This document shows positions 57,501-64,000 of a stretch of DNA of 64,000 nt, in pieces. Source of the stretch: an uncultured Lachnospiraceae bacterium. Its GTDB lineage: Bacteria > Bacillota > Clostridia > Lachnospirales > Lachnospiraceae. The stretch spans positions 1-64,000 of the forward strand of contig CADBRV010000054.1 in assembly GCA_902797185.1 (NCBI GenBank), in the 5' to 3' direction. The notes under the pieces are model-generated. The model saw nothing but the letters and a program-made list of their open reading frames with translations, was not told the origin of the DNA and searched no databases. A program made the translations under genes and the position numbers. Positions within the stretch are counted from its first letter, which is position 1. Each line of letters starts with the position of its first letter.

Positions 57501-58358
57501 GAAGACCAGGTTTCCTCCCAGGTGCAGGATGCCGCTTCCGCCGTCATCGCCCAGGCCACCAGCAACCTGGAAAACGTGCTGATGCAGGCCATGGTGACGG
57601 TTTCCGGCTATGTCAACACCAATATGAATGACTTCTTCAAGATCGACCAAGGGCTTTTCGCCCAGGCGATCCGTACGAACCTGTCTCCCAGCCAGCTGAA
57701 GGACCTGCTTAGCCAGCTTTTAACCGGTGGGCAGGACTCTTATACCTCCAACCTGGAAAAGCTGGGCTATGAGGATTTGAACTCCCCCTACTCCATCGAT
57801 ATCTACGCGAAGGATTTTAACAGCAAGGGGCAGATCAACAAGATCCTGGACCATTACAATGACCAGATGCGGGCTGCCGGAGAAGTCGACAAAGTCATCA
57901 CCTATTCCGACATCGTGGCTTCCATGATGCAGTCCGTCACGGACATGGTCCATACCATCAGCAAGGTCCTGATCGGCTTTGTGGGCATCTCCCTGGTGGT
58001 TTCCTCCATCATGATCGGGGTCATCACTTATATCAGCGTGCTGGAGCGGAGAAAGGAAATCGGGATCCTCAGGGCTCTGGGCGCCTCGAAGAACAACATC
58101 TCCCAGGTCTTCAACGCGGAAACTTTCCTGTCCGGCACATTGTCGGGGCTTCTGGGCGTCGGCATCACCTACTGCCTGCTGCCGCTGGTAAACCACATCA
58201 TACGGCATAAGACCGCCCAGCCGGTAACCGCCATGCTGATGCCCAAGGCAGCCATCCTGCTGGTGCTTTTAAGCATCGCGCTGACGCTGCTGGCAGGGCT
58301 GATTCCCTCCGGAAAGGCAGCCAAGAGCGACCCGGTTACCGTGCTGCGGTCGGAATAA
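54516..58358 (+). CDS. ABC transporter with fused ATPase and FtsX-type permease, large extracellular domain
   Basis: This 1,280-residue protein has an N-terminal ATPase (Walker A GPSGSGKTT at 38-46, LSGGQMQRVAIARA near 143, ADEPTGALD) followed by a helix near 275-300, about 850 extracellular residues and three C-terminal helices with the FtsX-type ERRKEIGILRALGA. A linker rich in Gly, Ser and Ala (about 510-590) divides the outer part. The layout recalls MacB-type mechanotransmission exporters. ATG 54516 is preferred (AAAGGA nine bases upstream, family N-terminus). It may serve in peptide resistance, lipoprotein or cell-wall functions; no partner gene lies beside it. Confidence 0.9.
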   Translation: MLQIKHLSKIYRTGSTEVHALDDVSLDLRDNEFVAILGPSGSGKTTLLNIIGGLDRYDSGDLIINGTSTKKYRDRDWDSYRNHAIGFVFQSYNLIMHQSVLSNVELALTISGISGAERRERAKEALRKVGLERHMDKRPNQLSGGQMQRVAIARALVNNPRIVLADEPTGALDTATSVQIMDILKEVAKDRLVVMVTHNPSLAKQYATRIVTIRDGKITDDSNPYTDAPEEKVVSGRSFGKSSMSFFTAITLSFNNLKAKAAQTFLVSFAGSIGIIGIALVLALSTGISQYVSSVEAATLSMYPLEITQTGIDLSTLVTQTSSSLFGTEDNGDAVVNKVGVNNLAKQLFSGASQNDLASLKAYLDSGKSDIMDYASSIQYNYNVKPLIYRQDETGTYQLNPNTMLSSMLTSIIDVSSLMDGAIGESLFHPLPDDSSLYMDNYDLKSGRWPQNDHELVLVLSSKGEVTDFLLYELGILDPTKLQDMINNFSGSSSNSILGMAQSALGSTAQVGDGSSDGSSGSGSGTGPGSSSAGGGSVDPGSEGSGANGAAATSSGNASAAAASSGSSSTSGDASGNASGDASEQQYYSYDTFIGRKFKLVDSSNLYEYNSEYGTWTDRSDDEDYVADAVSKGEDLTIVGVIQPKDTENSDTLQTGIAYPHQLVTDLINRAESSDAVQVQMADPDTDLFTGKPFGDNSSSGLDLNGIVTLDHDAVAKAFSIDTDALKSSGLADTLKNTIVNGMGYNLPDFTHFNLADLVDEDSLKSLMPSLTDQQVRQWIGKVKIHATQDQMEDLFKSLAKGYLSYAANDPSTNYSALSDSFREYLKSDDAQSLLKEELGKIIKEKSGSLITQDQIKQVLTDTVQAYINWVDETNAGRSQDDQLDIYSAGTFQQFLGSQEGQSAIENAAAQLTPSNIDITDEDVAELTQAVANGYESYAKDHSMPQLSKLTSSFADYLDTDDAAAILEDAASEMIDSSALQDDLQQEIQSAAKNTEDQVSSQVQDAASAVIAQATSNLENVLMQAMVTVSGYVNTNMNDFFKIDQGLFAQAIRTNLSPSQLKDLLSQLLTGGQDSYTSNLEKLGYEDLNSPYSIDIYAKDFNSKGQINKILDHYNDQMRAAGEVDKVITYSDIVASMMQSVTDMVHTISKVLIGFVGISLVVSSIMIGVITYISVLERRKEIGILRALGASKNNISQVFNAETFLSGTLSGLLGVGITYCLLPLVNHIIRHKTAQPVTAMLMPKAAILLVLLSIALTLLAGLIPSGKAAKSDPVTVLRSE

Positions 58359-58540
58359 AAAAGCGCTGCAGGCGCCCGAAAACCGGTGCTGCGGGCAGCT
58401 GGCTTGAGTCTGTCCTGTTCAAGCCGGTACTTGGAATAAGCCGAAACATCTGATGCCTCTGCTGCCTTCCGTGACACAGCCTTCATGGATCATCCGAAGA
58501 CGGCATGGGCAGCATTCCGCGATCAGAAGAACGGAAACAA

Positions 58541-58585
58541 AAAGACCGTGCCCATGCACTCTTTCTGTACATGGACACGGTCTTT
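58541..58585. terminator. Bidirectional terminator between ABC transporter and htrA
   Basis: AAAGACCGTGCCCATG (58541-58556) pairs with 58570-58585 with one mismatch; A-run and T-run flanks suit both strands. Between it and the ABC stop, a degenerate echo of the gene end (ACCGTGCTGCGG at 58338, ACCGGTGCTGCGG at 58382) is visible. Confidence 0.8.
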
Positions 58586-58640
58586 CTTATCTCTTATTTG
58601 GTCTCTGGAATGTATAATACGGAAATCCGCTTATATCTCC

Positions 58641-60266
58641 TTAGAATGCGTACGCTGATTTCTTAGCCAACGTAACCGTCACGGTCTTTTCCTTATATTC
58701 CGTCTTTTCGCCAGACTGCTGCGGCCGTTCAATCGTGACTTTGACTTTCGTCCCGGCTGCATAATACTGCATCAGGTCTTTCAAAGTGCTCATGCTGTCA
58801 ATGGAATGCCCATCAAAAGCAGTCAGGACATCGCCGGACTGGATGCCCGCGTCTTCTGCCGGGGAGCCGCTGACGACATCGGAAACATAAACCCCTTCCG
58901 GAAGCCCGTAATACTGGGATACGTCGCTGGTGACATCCACGCCGCTGATACCCAGGTAAGAAGCATCCGCGGAAGCAACCGACTCCCTGTCAATCAGTTC
59001 CTGGATAATCGGGATCGCGGTATTGATGGGGATGGCATACCCCATGCCCTCGACGCTGGTATCGCTGAACTTCGAGGAGTTGATGCCAATGACCTGCCCG
59101 TCCTTATTCAAAAGGGCGCCGCCGCTGTTGCCGGGGTTGATGGCCGCGTCGGTCTGGATCAGGGTCTGGCTGGTGCCGTCTTCGGTCTCGATCTTACGGT
59201 TCAGTGCGCTGATAACGCCGGTGGTAACGGACTGGCCATAGCCCAATGCGTTGCCGATGGCAATGGCAGTTTCACCTACTTTCAGGTTATCCGAATCACC
59301 CAAGGTGGCGATCTTCAGCCCGCTCAAGGTATCCGAAGAAACATCCTTCACTGCAACACTCAGCACTGCCAGATCGTTATCCGCGTCAGTACCTTTGATC
59401 TGGGCATCCACTTCGCTGCCATCATGAAAGGTAACGCTGATGGAAGAAGCATTCTCCACTACGTGGTTGTTGGTTGCCACATACAAGGTATCGTCGGTCT
59501 GCGCCACCAGGATGCCGGAACCTGCCCCGGTATATTCCCCGCTGGTATTGAAGAAGTTGTTGGTGCTCTCGAATACGCTGTTGATGGACACGATGGAAGG
59601 CATTACATTGTCGACAACGGAGGAAACATCGATCGCGGTAACGCCGCTGCTTCCGCTGTCATCCTTGCTTCCGGAAGAACTGTCCCCAGAAACCGTTTTC
59701 AGCACGGCTGTATGCCCGCCGGAAGACTCTTCCTCGGTCTCTACTTGTCCTTTCTTTCCACCGCCGATCAGGCCTGTAACACCGCCAAAAGTTAAGGAAG
59801 AAACCAGCCCGAAAAGAAGGGCTGCAGCTACGACCTTTCCGATAAATTTCCAGGTCTTCTTTCCTTTCGGTCCCATGCCGTGGTGCTGTCGCTTTGGCTT
59901 TTTGTCTTTCTTTTTACCGGTCTGGAAGGGCTGCCCGTTCATGCCCTGGCTTTGGAAGTTCTGTCCCTGGGATCCCTGGTTCTGGCTGCTTTGCCCCTGA
60001 TCACCCTGGCTTTGATAACCTTGTCCCGGATTGCCTTGATTCTGGTAACCCTGGCTGCCGGTACCTTGGCTTTGACAGCCTTGCCCTTGGCTGCCATAGT
60101 TGTCATAACCTTGGTTCCCGGTACCTTGGCTTTGATCGCCTTGATTTTGATAGCCCTGGCTGCCGGCGTTTTGATTTTCTCCTGCGGCACTGCTGCCTGC
60201 GGAGGAAAGGTCGTCCTGCTGGATATCATCCTTATGAAAACGGTAAACGTTGTCTTCTTCCGACAT
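58641..60266 (-). CDS. htrA: HtrA/DegP family membrane-anchored serine protease
   Basis: This 541-residue protein has an N-terminal cytoplasmic region of about 85 residues (roughly 25-110) built of Gly, Gln, Asn and Ser repeats such as NQGYQNQGDQ, a basic stretch, then one membrane helix (VVAAALLFGLVSSLTFGGV near 151). The trypsin-like domain has the catalytic His in NNHVVENA, Asp in DADNDLAVL and Ser in GNSGGALLN, followed by one PDZ domain with YLGISGV. ATG 60266 with AAAGGAG nine bases upstream is chosen over the frame to 60308. Role: cell-surface protein quality control. Confidence 0.95.
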   Translation of the reverse strand: MSEEDNVYRFHKDDIQQDDLSSAGSSAAGENQNAGSQGYQNQGDQSQGTGNQGYDNYGSQGQGCQSQGTGSQGYQNQGNPGQGYQSQGDQGQSSQNQGSQGQNFQSQGMNGQPFQTGKKKDKKPKRQHHGMGPKGKKTWKFIGKVVAAALLFGLVSSLTFGGVTGLIGGGKKGQVETEEESSGGHTAVLKTVSGDSSSGSKDDSGSSGVTAIDVSSVVDNVMPSIVSINSVFESTNNFFNTSGEYTGAGSGILVAQTDDTLYVATNNHVVENASSISVTFHDGSEVDAQIKGTDADNDLAVLSVAVKDVSSDTLSGLKIATLGDSDNLKVGETAIAIGNALGYGQSVTTGVISALNRKIETEDGTSQTLIQTDAAINPGNSGGALLNKDGQVIGINSSKFSDTSVEGMGYAIPINTAIPIIQELIDRESVASADASYLGISGVDVTSDVSQYYGLPEGVYVSDVVSGSPAEDAGIQSGDVLTAFDGHSIDSMSTLKDLMQYYAAGTKVKVTIERPQQSGEKTEYKEKTVTVTLAKKSAYAF

Positions 60267-60383
60267 CTCTGTCATCTCCTTTTTCTTTTGTTTCTCTCCA
60301 CTACCCATTCCAATCCAAGGAGCCTAGGTTTTCCTGCCATGCCTCTTCTGTCCATCACCTGCAAAACGGCGGGCCATGCCATG

Positions 60384-60440
60384 CCTTACGATGTACTTGC
60401 CTCATCGTCCGAAGGATGGTTTGGAATGCGGCGCCTGTCC
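60384..60440 (+). repeat. Double stem-loop intergenic repeat, copy F (5'-truncated)
   Basis: Only the closing part of stem 1 (CCTTACGATGTACTTGCC) and stem 2 (TCATCGTCCGAAGGATGG, ending GCGGCGCCTGTCC) are present. It lies in the 525-bp gap between divergent htrA and the first CDP-glycerol transferase gene; I see no gene in 60267-60791. Confidence 0.65.
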
Positions 60441-60791
60441 ATTATCTTCATTTTCCCGGACGTCTCATCCCTCCTCCTTTACAGGCCTCTATCTCCTTAT
60501 CTCAATTTCATAATGTACCCTTAATTTGTGATAAATCTGTGTCTATTTCATTTGTTATTTATGTTTCCGGCGCAATTAAATGATATACTTTTTCAGAGAA
60601 CCTTGCCACTAACAGGGCAGGCCTTAAAAGTATGTACTTCATTTGGGAACGGGCTGCCCTATCAATCCTTAGGTAGTAAAATGTCTGGAAGCGCATGCCC
60701 TGAAGGAACATGCTTTGCAGGCATGGGCTGCCCTGCCACTCTTTGGGTGATGGAAGATTCTTGAAATATTACGATACGCGCGGAGGCTGAA

Positions 60792-61976
60792 ATGAAAAAA
60801 CAAGCGATCGCCAAGCTTTTCCACCTTGTATACGGGCTCTACTGCCGCATGACGCCCTTGTCCAAAACTGCCATCCTTTTCGAAAGCAGCACCGGCAACA
60901 ACTGGACCGGCAGCCCCCGGGCCATCTACGAAAAAATGGTGGAACTGGGCCTGGACCGGAAATACGAAATCTATATTTCCATGAAGCATCCTGAAAATGC
61001 CAAAGTGGAGGGGCAGGCAAAGCTGATAAAACGGCGGACTTTCCCCTATTTCCGAGCTTTCGCCAAAGCAGGCATCTGGGTGACAGACAGCAGGATGCCG
61101 CTTTACCTGATAAAAAAAGACGGTGTCACCTGCATCCAGACCTGGCACGGGACGCCTTTAAAAAAGCTGGCTCTGGATATGGACAAGCTGGACATGGGCG
61201 GCTCTGTAGACCTGCAGAAGTACCAGGAAAACTTCCGGAGGAATACCAGCCGGTGGGACTACCTGGTTTCCCAGAACCCTTATTCCACGGAAATTTTCCG
61301 CCGCTGCTTCGATTTCCATAAGGAAATGCTGGAAACCGGCTATCCCAGGTGCGACGTGCTGTTCCAAAAGAATACGCCGGAGCAGGTCCTGGAGCTGAAG
61401 AAGGAATTAGGTCTTCCCACGGATAAAAAAATCATCCTCTATGCCCCCACCTGGCGGGACGATGAATACAGCCAGAAGGGAAAATACAGCTACCATGACG
61501 CGCTGGACGTGGATGCAATGCGGCAGGCGTTCGGAGGCGAGGCCGTCCTGATTATCAAATACCATTACCTGGTCTCTTCCAATACCGACTGGTCCAAATA
61601 TGAAGGGTTTGTCTACAATTTTTCCCAGACCGCGGACATTTCTCCCTTGTACCTGGTCTCTGATATCATGATTACCGATTACTCCTCGGTCATGTTTGAT
61701 TATGCCATCCTGGACCGCCCTATGTACTTTTTCTGCTATGACCTGGAGCATTACCGGGACACCCTGCGGGGCTTTTACTTTGATTTCGAAAAAACAGCCC
61801 CCGGGCCGATTGTGAAAACGACCCGGGAGCTGGTTCGCGCGATCCAAAGGGAAAAGGATTCCCCGGACCCGGTTTCTTTGCAGCGGCGCGCCGCTTTCCG
61901 GAGAAAATTCCTTCCCTTTGACGACGGTCATGCGTCTGAAAAAATTGTAAAGCTGATCGAGGAAATAAGAAGTTAA
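60792..61976 (+). CDS. CDP-glycerol glycerophosphotransferase family protein
   Basis: This 394-residue TagB/TagF-type transferase adds glycerol phosphate from CDP-glycerol to a teichoic-acid-like chain. Family motifs are QTWHGTPLKKLALDM near 116, TGYPRCDVL near 181, YAPTWRDDE near 216 and ITDYSSVMFDYAIL near 292. GGAGG lies six bases before the ATG. Its stop overlaps the stop of the convergent paralogue. Confidence 0.92.
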   Translation: MKKQAIAKLFHLVYGLYCRMTPLSKTAILFESSTGNNWTGSPRAIYEKMVELGLDRKYEIYISMKHPENAKVEGQAKLIKRRTFPYFRAFAKAGIWVTDSRMPLYLIKKDGVTCIQTWHGTPLKKLALDMDKLDMGGSVDLQKYQENFRRNTSRWDYLVSQNPYSTEIFRRCFDFHKEMLETGYPRCDVLFQKNTPEQVLELKKELGLPTDKKIILYAPTWRDDEYSQKGKYSYHDALDVDAMRQAFGGEAVLIIKYHYLVSSNTDWSKYEGFVYNFSQTADISPLYLVSDIMITDYSSVMFDYAILDRPMYFFCYDLEHYRDTLRGFYFDFEKTAPGPIVKTTRELVRAIQREKDSPDPVSLQRRAAFRRKFLPFDDGHASEKIVKLIEEIRS

Positions 61977-63184
61977 TTCTCCTTCTTTTCTGAAAAGGAT
62001 TTGATCAGCTCCACTACTTTTTCCGAAGCGGTGCCTTTTTCCCAGCTGCAGAACTTCTCCCGGAAGGCTTTATATTTTTCCTGATAGGGTGTAAAGTCCG
62101 GATGCTTCAGGAAGGAAATGAGGCTTTCCGTATCTTCGATAAACGGTCCCGGCGCGTCCTTCTTAAAGTCAAAATACATGCCGCGGCCGGAGGCATATTC
62201 ATCAAAATCGTAGGTATAGAAAATCAGCGGGCGGCCAAGCAGCGCATAGTCAAACATGGTGGAGGAATAGTCCGTCATGTGGATGTCGCTGACCAGGTAA
62301 AGGTCCGTAATATCCGTATTGATGGTACGGATAAAGCCGCGGAACCTGGCAAAATCCAGCTGGTTGGCAATCAGGTAATGGTACTTCACGATGAAGACAT
62401 ATTCATCGGAAAGCTCCCAGTACAGCTTGTCAAAATTGATATGGGGGTTGAAGATATATTTCCCCCTGGAAATGCTCTGGTCATCCCGCCAGGTGGGTGC
62501 GTAGAGGATGATCTTCTTATCCTGCGGCAGGTTCCATTTTTCCTTTAATTTGCGGATGTATTCCTCATTGTTGCAGTTTACCAGGGCATCGTTCCGAGGA
62601 TACCCGGTTTCCAGCATCGTCTTGCGGAAATCAAAGCACCTGCGGAAAATCTCGCTGCTGTAGGCATTGGGGGCAATCAGGTAATCCCACCGCCTGGTAT
62701 GGCGCCAGAAATTGGACTTGTAACTCTCAATGCCGCCGTTCCCTGCCATATGGACTTCTTCCATGTCCAGCGCCAGCTTTTTCAGCGGCGTGCCATGCCA
62801 GGTCATGATATAATGCTGGTCTTTCTTCTTTACGATGTAATCCGGCTGGCGGGTATTGAAGACCCAGATGCCTGCCTTGCCCATGAGCTTGTGGTAAGCC
62901 ATGGAATTGCGAGTGACAATCTTCGCGTTGCCCGGGACTTCGAAATTCTCCCCCCGGTCCCGGATCCAGTAGATTTTGTACTTTTTATCCAGGCCCTCTT
63001 CCACCATCTTTTCATAGATGGCCTTGGGGTTGCAGCTGTAGTTCCTGCCCAGCATGCTCTCAAATACAATAATATTTGGGTCTACTTTCTGCTTCAGGAA
63101 GCATTTCCGGTAAACCCCGATCTGGAAACCATTATGCACGGCCCAATAATAGCCGTTTAACCTCTGCCTGATTGTCTTCGCCAC
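61973..63184 (-). CDS. CDP-glycerol glycerophosphotransferase family protein
   Basis: This 403-residue paralogue of the previous protein has MTWHGTPLKKLALDM near 130, TGYPRNDALV near 195, YAPTWRDDQ near 230 and MTDYSSTMFDYALLGRP near 307. GTG start at 63184 with GAAGGAG about ten bases upstream. It converges with the previous gene and shares the four bases TTAA for both stop codons. Its role is probably in the same polymer, perhaps as primer or polymerase enzyme. Confidence 0.92.
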   Translation of the reverse strand: MAKTIRQRLNGYYWAVHNGFQIGVYRKCFLKQKVDPNIIVFESMLGRNYSCNPKAIYEKMVEEGLDKKYKIYWIRDRGENFEVPGNAKIVTRNSMAYHKLMGKAGIWVFNTRQPDYIVKKKDQHYIMTWHGTPLKKLALDMEEVHMAGNGGIESYKSNFWRHTRRWDYLIAPNAYSSEIFRRCFDFRKTMLETGYPRNDALVNCNNEEYIRKLKEKWNLPQDKKIILYAPTWRDDQSISRGKYIFNPHINFDKLYWELSDEYVFIVKYHYLIANQLDFARFRGFIRTINTDITDLYLVSDIHMTDYSSTMFDYALLGRPLIFYTYDFDEYASGRGMYFDFKKDAPGPFIEDTESLISFLKHPDFTPYQEKYKAFREKFCSWEKGTASEKVVELIKSFSEKKEN

Positions 63185-63401
63185 GTCCTATAAGCTCCTT
63201 CTATCCCTATTTTCTTCTTAATCCCTTTATCTTTTTCAGCTGCTGCCTGAATCTGCCTGCCTGTACGCCTTCCTGGTTTTCCCGGTAGACGAAAGCATCT
63301 TGTGACAGAAGCTTGAAAATACCTGTTTCATTTCCCGCTGCCTGGGGCAATTGCTTTATGATACCTCTTTGGGACGGATTCCCGCAGCGCCCTTCTCTAT
63401 A

Positions 63402-63493
63402 TCGTAAGGAGGGTCCCGCTTTAGCGGGAAGATTCCTTACGATGTACTAGCCGCATCGTCCGTAGGACGATTTGGAATGCGGCGTTTGTCCCT
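63402..63493 (+). repeat. Double stem-loop intergenic repeat, copy G (short form)
   Basis: The cleanest short copy. Stem 1 is TCGTAAGGA with TCCTTACGA enclosing TCCCGCT/AGCGGGA. Stem 2 is GCCGCATCGTCC with GGACGAT and GCGGC. The end is GTTTGTCC. Positions 63437-63493 also encode the last 18 codons and stop of the neighbouring gene on the minus strand. Confidence 0.85.
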
Positions 63494-64000
63494 CTCTATG
63501 GCATCCCACACCCTCTCGCTGGACGGCCCAGGCATGGGATTGAAGACCCGGTTGAATTCCCGGATCTTTTCGAGATCGCCGCCTTCTGCCAGTGCCTGGC
63601 GCAGCACCGGGTAAAGCTCCTCTTCCTTCGTCACCACCGGTCCCGGAAGGCGGGATGGCGGGAAATAGAAATCCCGGACATTCTGGTAGGATTCCAGGTC
63701 GTACATGTAAAAGACGATAGGCCGCTCCAGGATGGAATAATCAAACAGCACGCTGGAATAATCCGTCAAAAGCACGTCGCTGGCCAGGTAAAGGTCGTTG
63801 ATGTCCGGGTAACGGCTCACATCCAGGAGCCTGCCGCCATAATCTGAAAAACGGATCTGGTCAGACACGAAATAATGGGTCCGCACCAGCACTTTGGTAT
63901 TTTCCCCCACTTCGTCCAGAAGCCTCTTAAGGTCCAGCCCCAGGTGGAAGGCGATGCCATTGCCATAAGTGGAACCGCTTTTGGGGTCCAGGGCATTTTC
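63437..64000 (-). CDS. CDP-glycerol glycerophosphotransferase family protein (5' part beyond window)
   Basis: The frame is open from the window end to a TAA at 63437. The 187 residues seen include VRTHYFVSDQIRF, LLTDYSSVLFDYSILERP and FYMYDLESYQNVRDF, the C-terminal part of the family. The last 17 or so residues (DKRRIPNRPTDDAASTS) come entirely from the stem-loop repeat, so the original end has been replaced. The start lies beyond 64000. Confidence 0.88.
   Translation of the reverse strand, partial: ENALDPKSGSTYGNGIAFHLGLDLKRLLDEVGENTKVLVRTHYFVSDQIRFSDYGGRLLDVSRYPDINDLYLASDVLLTDYSSVLFDYSILERPIVFYMYDLESYQNVRDFYFPPSRLPGPVVTKEEELYPVLRQALAEGGDLEKIREFNRVFNPMPGPSSERVWDAIERDKRRIPNRPTDDAASTS

Overview
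The window looks like a chromosomal segment of an anaerobic Gram-positive bacterium of the class Clostridia, most likely Lachnospiraceae-like. The reasons are the gene set (butyrate-type acyl-CoA enzymes with EtfAB, selenium-linked YgeY hydrolase, zinc-form ribosomal protein L31, cytidylate-kinase-like protein, CDP-glycerol transferases), strong AGGAGG ribosome sites with some GTG and TTG starts, and gut-type fermentation genes. The species cannot be named from the sequence alone.

Region 1 (1-21,990) is the most distinctive part. Sixteen genes run leftward without a convincing internal terminator, from a crotonase-family hydratase (20,438) to an acyl-CoA dehydrogenase (630). In order of transcription they are: hydratase, type III CoA-transferase, NCS1 nucleobase permease, YgeY-type M20 hydrolase, PreT, PreA, dihydropyrimidinase, acyl-CoA dehydrogenase, a 4-hydroxybutyryl-CoA dehydratase homologue, a second crotonase, thiolase, 3-hydroxyacyl-CoA dehydrogenase, a second acyl-CoA dehydrogenase, EtfB, EtfA and a third acyl-CoA dehydrogenase. 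A divergent MerR-type regulator (20,998-21,888) sits across an AT-rich control region. The likely logic is uptake of a pyrimidine-like ring, NAD(P)H-dependent reduction (PreTA), ring opening (dihydropyrimidinase), removal of the carbamoyl group (YgeY), CoA activation, elimination or dehydration, and reduction of the enoyl-CoA by acyl-CoA dehydrogenase plus Etf, ending in short-chain acids. The exact substrate is inferred, not proven.

Region 2 (22,066-35,060) is housekeeping: rarA, clpB, citrate synthase, engB, clpX, clpP, trigger factor, a DJ-1-like protein, a serine/threonine symporter and tRNA-Leu(UAG). Region 3 (35,200-44,892) holds two small unknown ORFs, a MATE exporter, prfA-prmC-yqhQ, rpmE behind tRNA-Leu(AAG), an acyltransferase, an Mrp ATPase and a cation diffusion facilitator. 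Region 4 (45,493-58,358) has glutamate dehydrogenase, a cytidylate-kinase-like protein, an ECF transporter S component, Hsp33, a small exporter, two aminotransferases including HisC, a Cys-tRNA deacylase and a 1,280-residue ABC transporter. Region 5 (58,641-64,000) has an HtrA protease with a glycine/glutamine/asparagine-rich N-terminus and three CDP-glycerol glycerophosphotransferases, probably the edge of a teichoic-acid-like polymer locus.

Three kinds of unexplained repeat structure run through the window. (1) A double stem-loop intergenic repeat of about 90 or 165 bp occurs in at least seven copies, two of them inside the catabolic operon and one supplying the end of a coding sequence. 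(2) Degenerate tandem copies of gene 3' ends, including the stop codon, lie directly downstream of several genes; the clearest has a 35-bp period after the NCS1 permease. (3) Two near-perfect 60-64-bp palindromes of related sequence lie between convergent genes. No CRISPR array, prophage or complete insertion sequence was seen.
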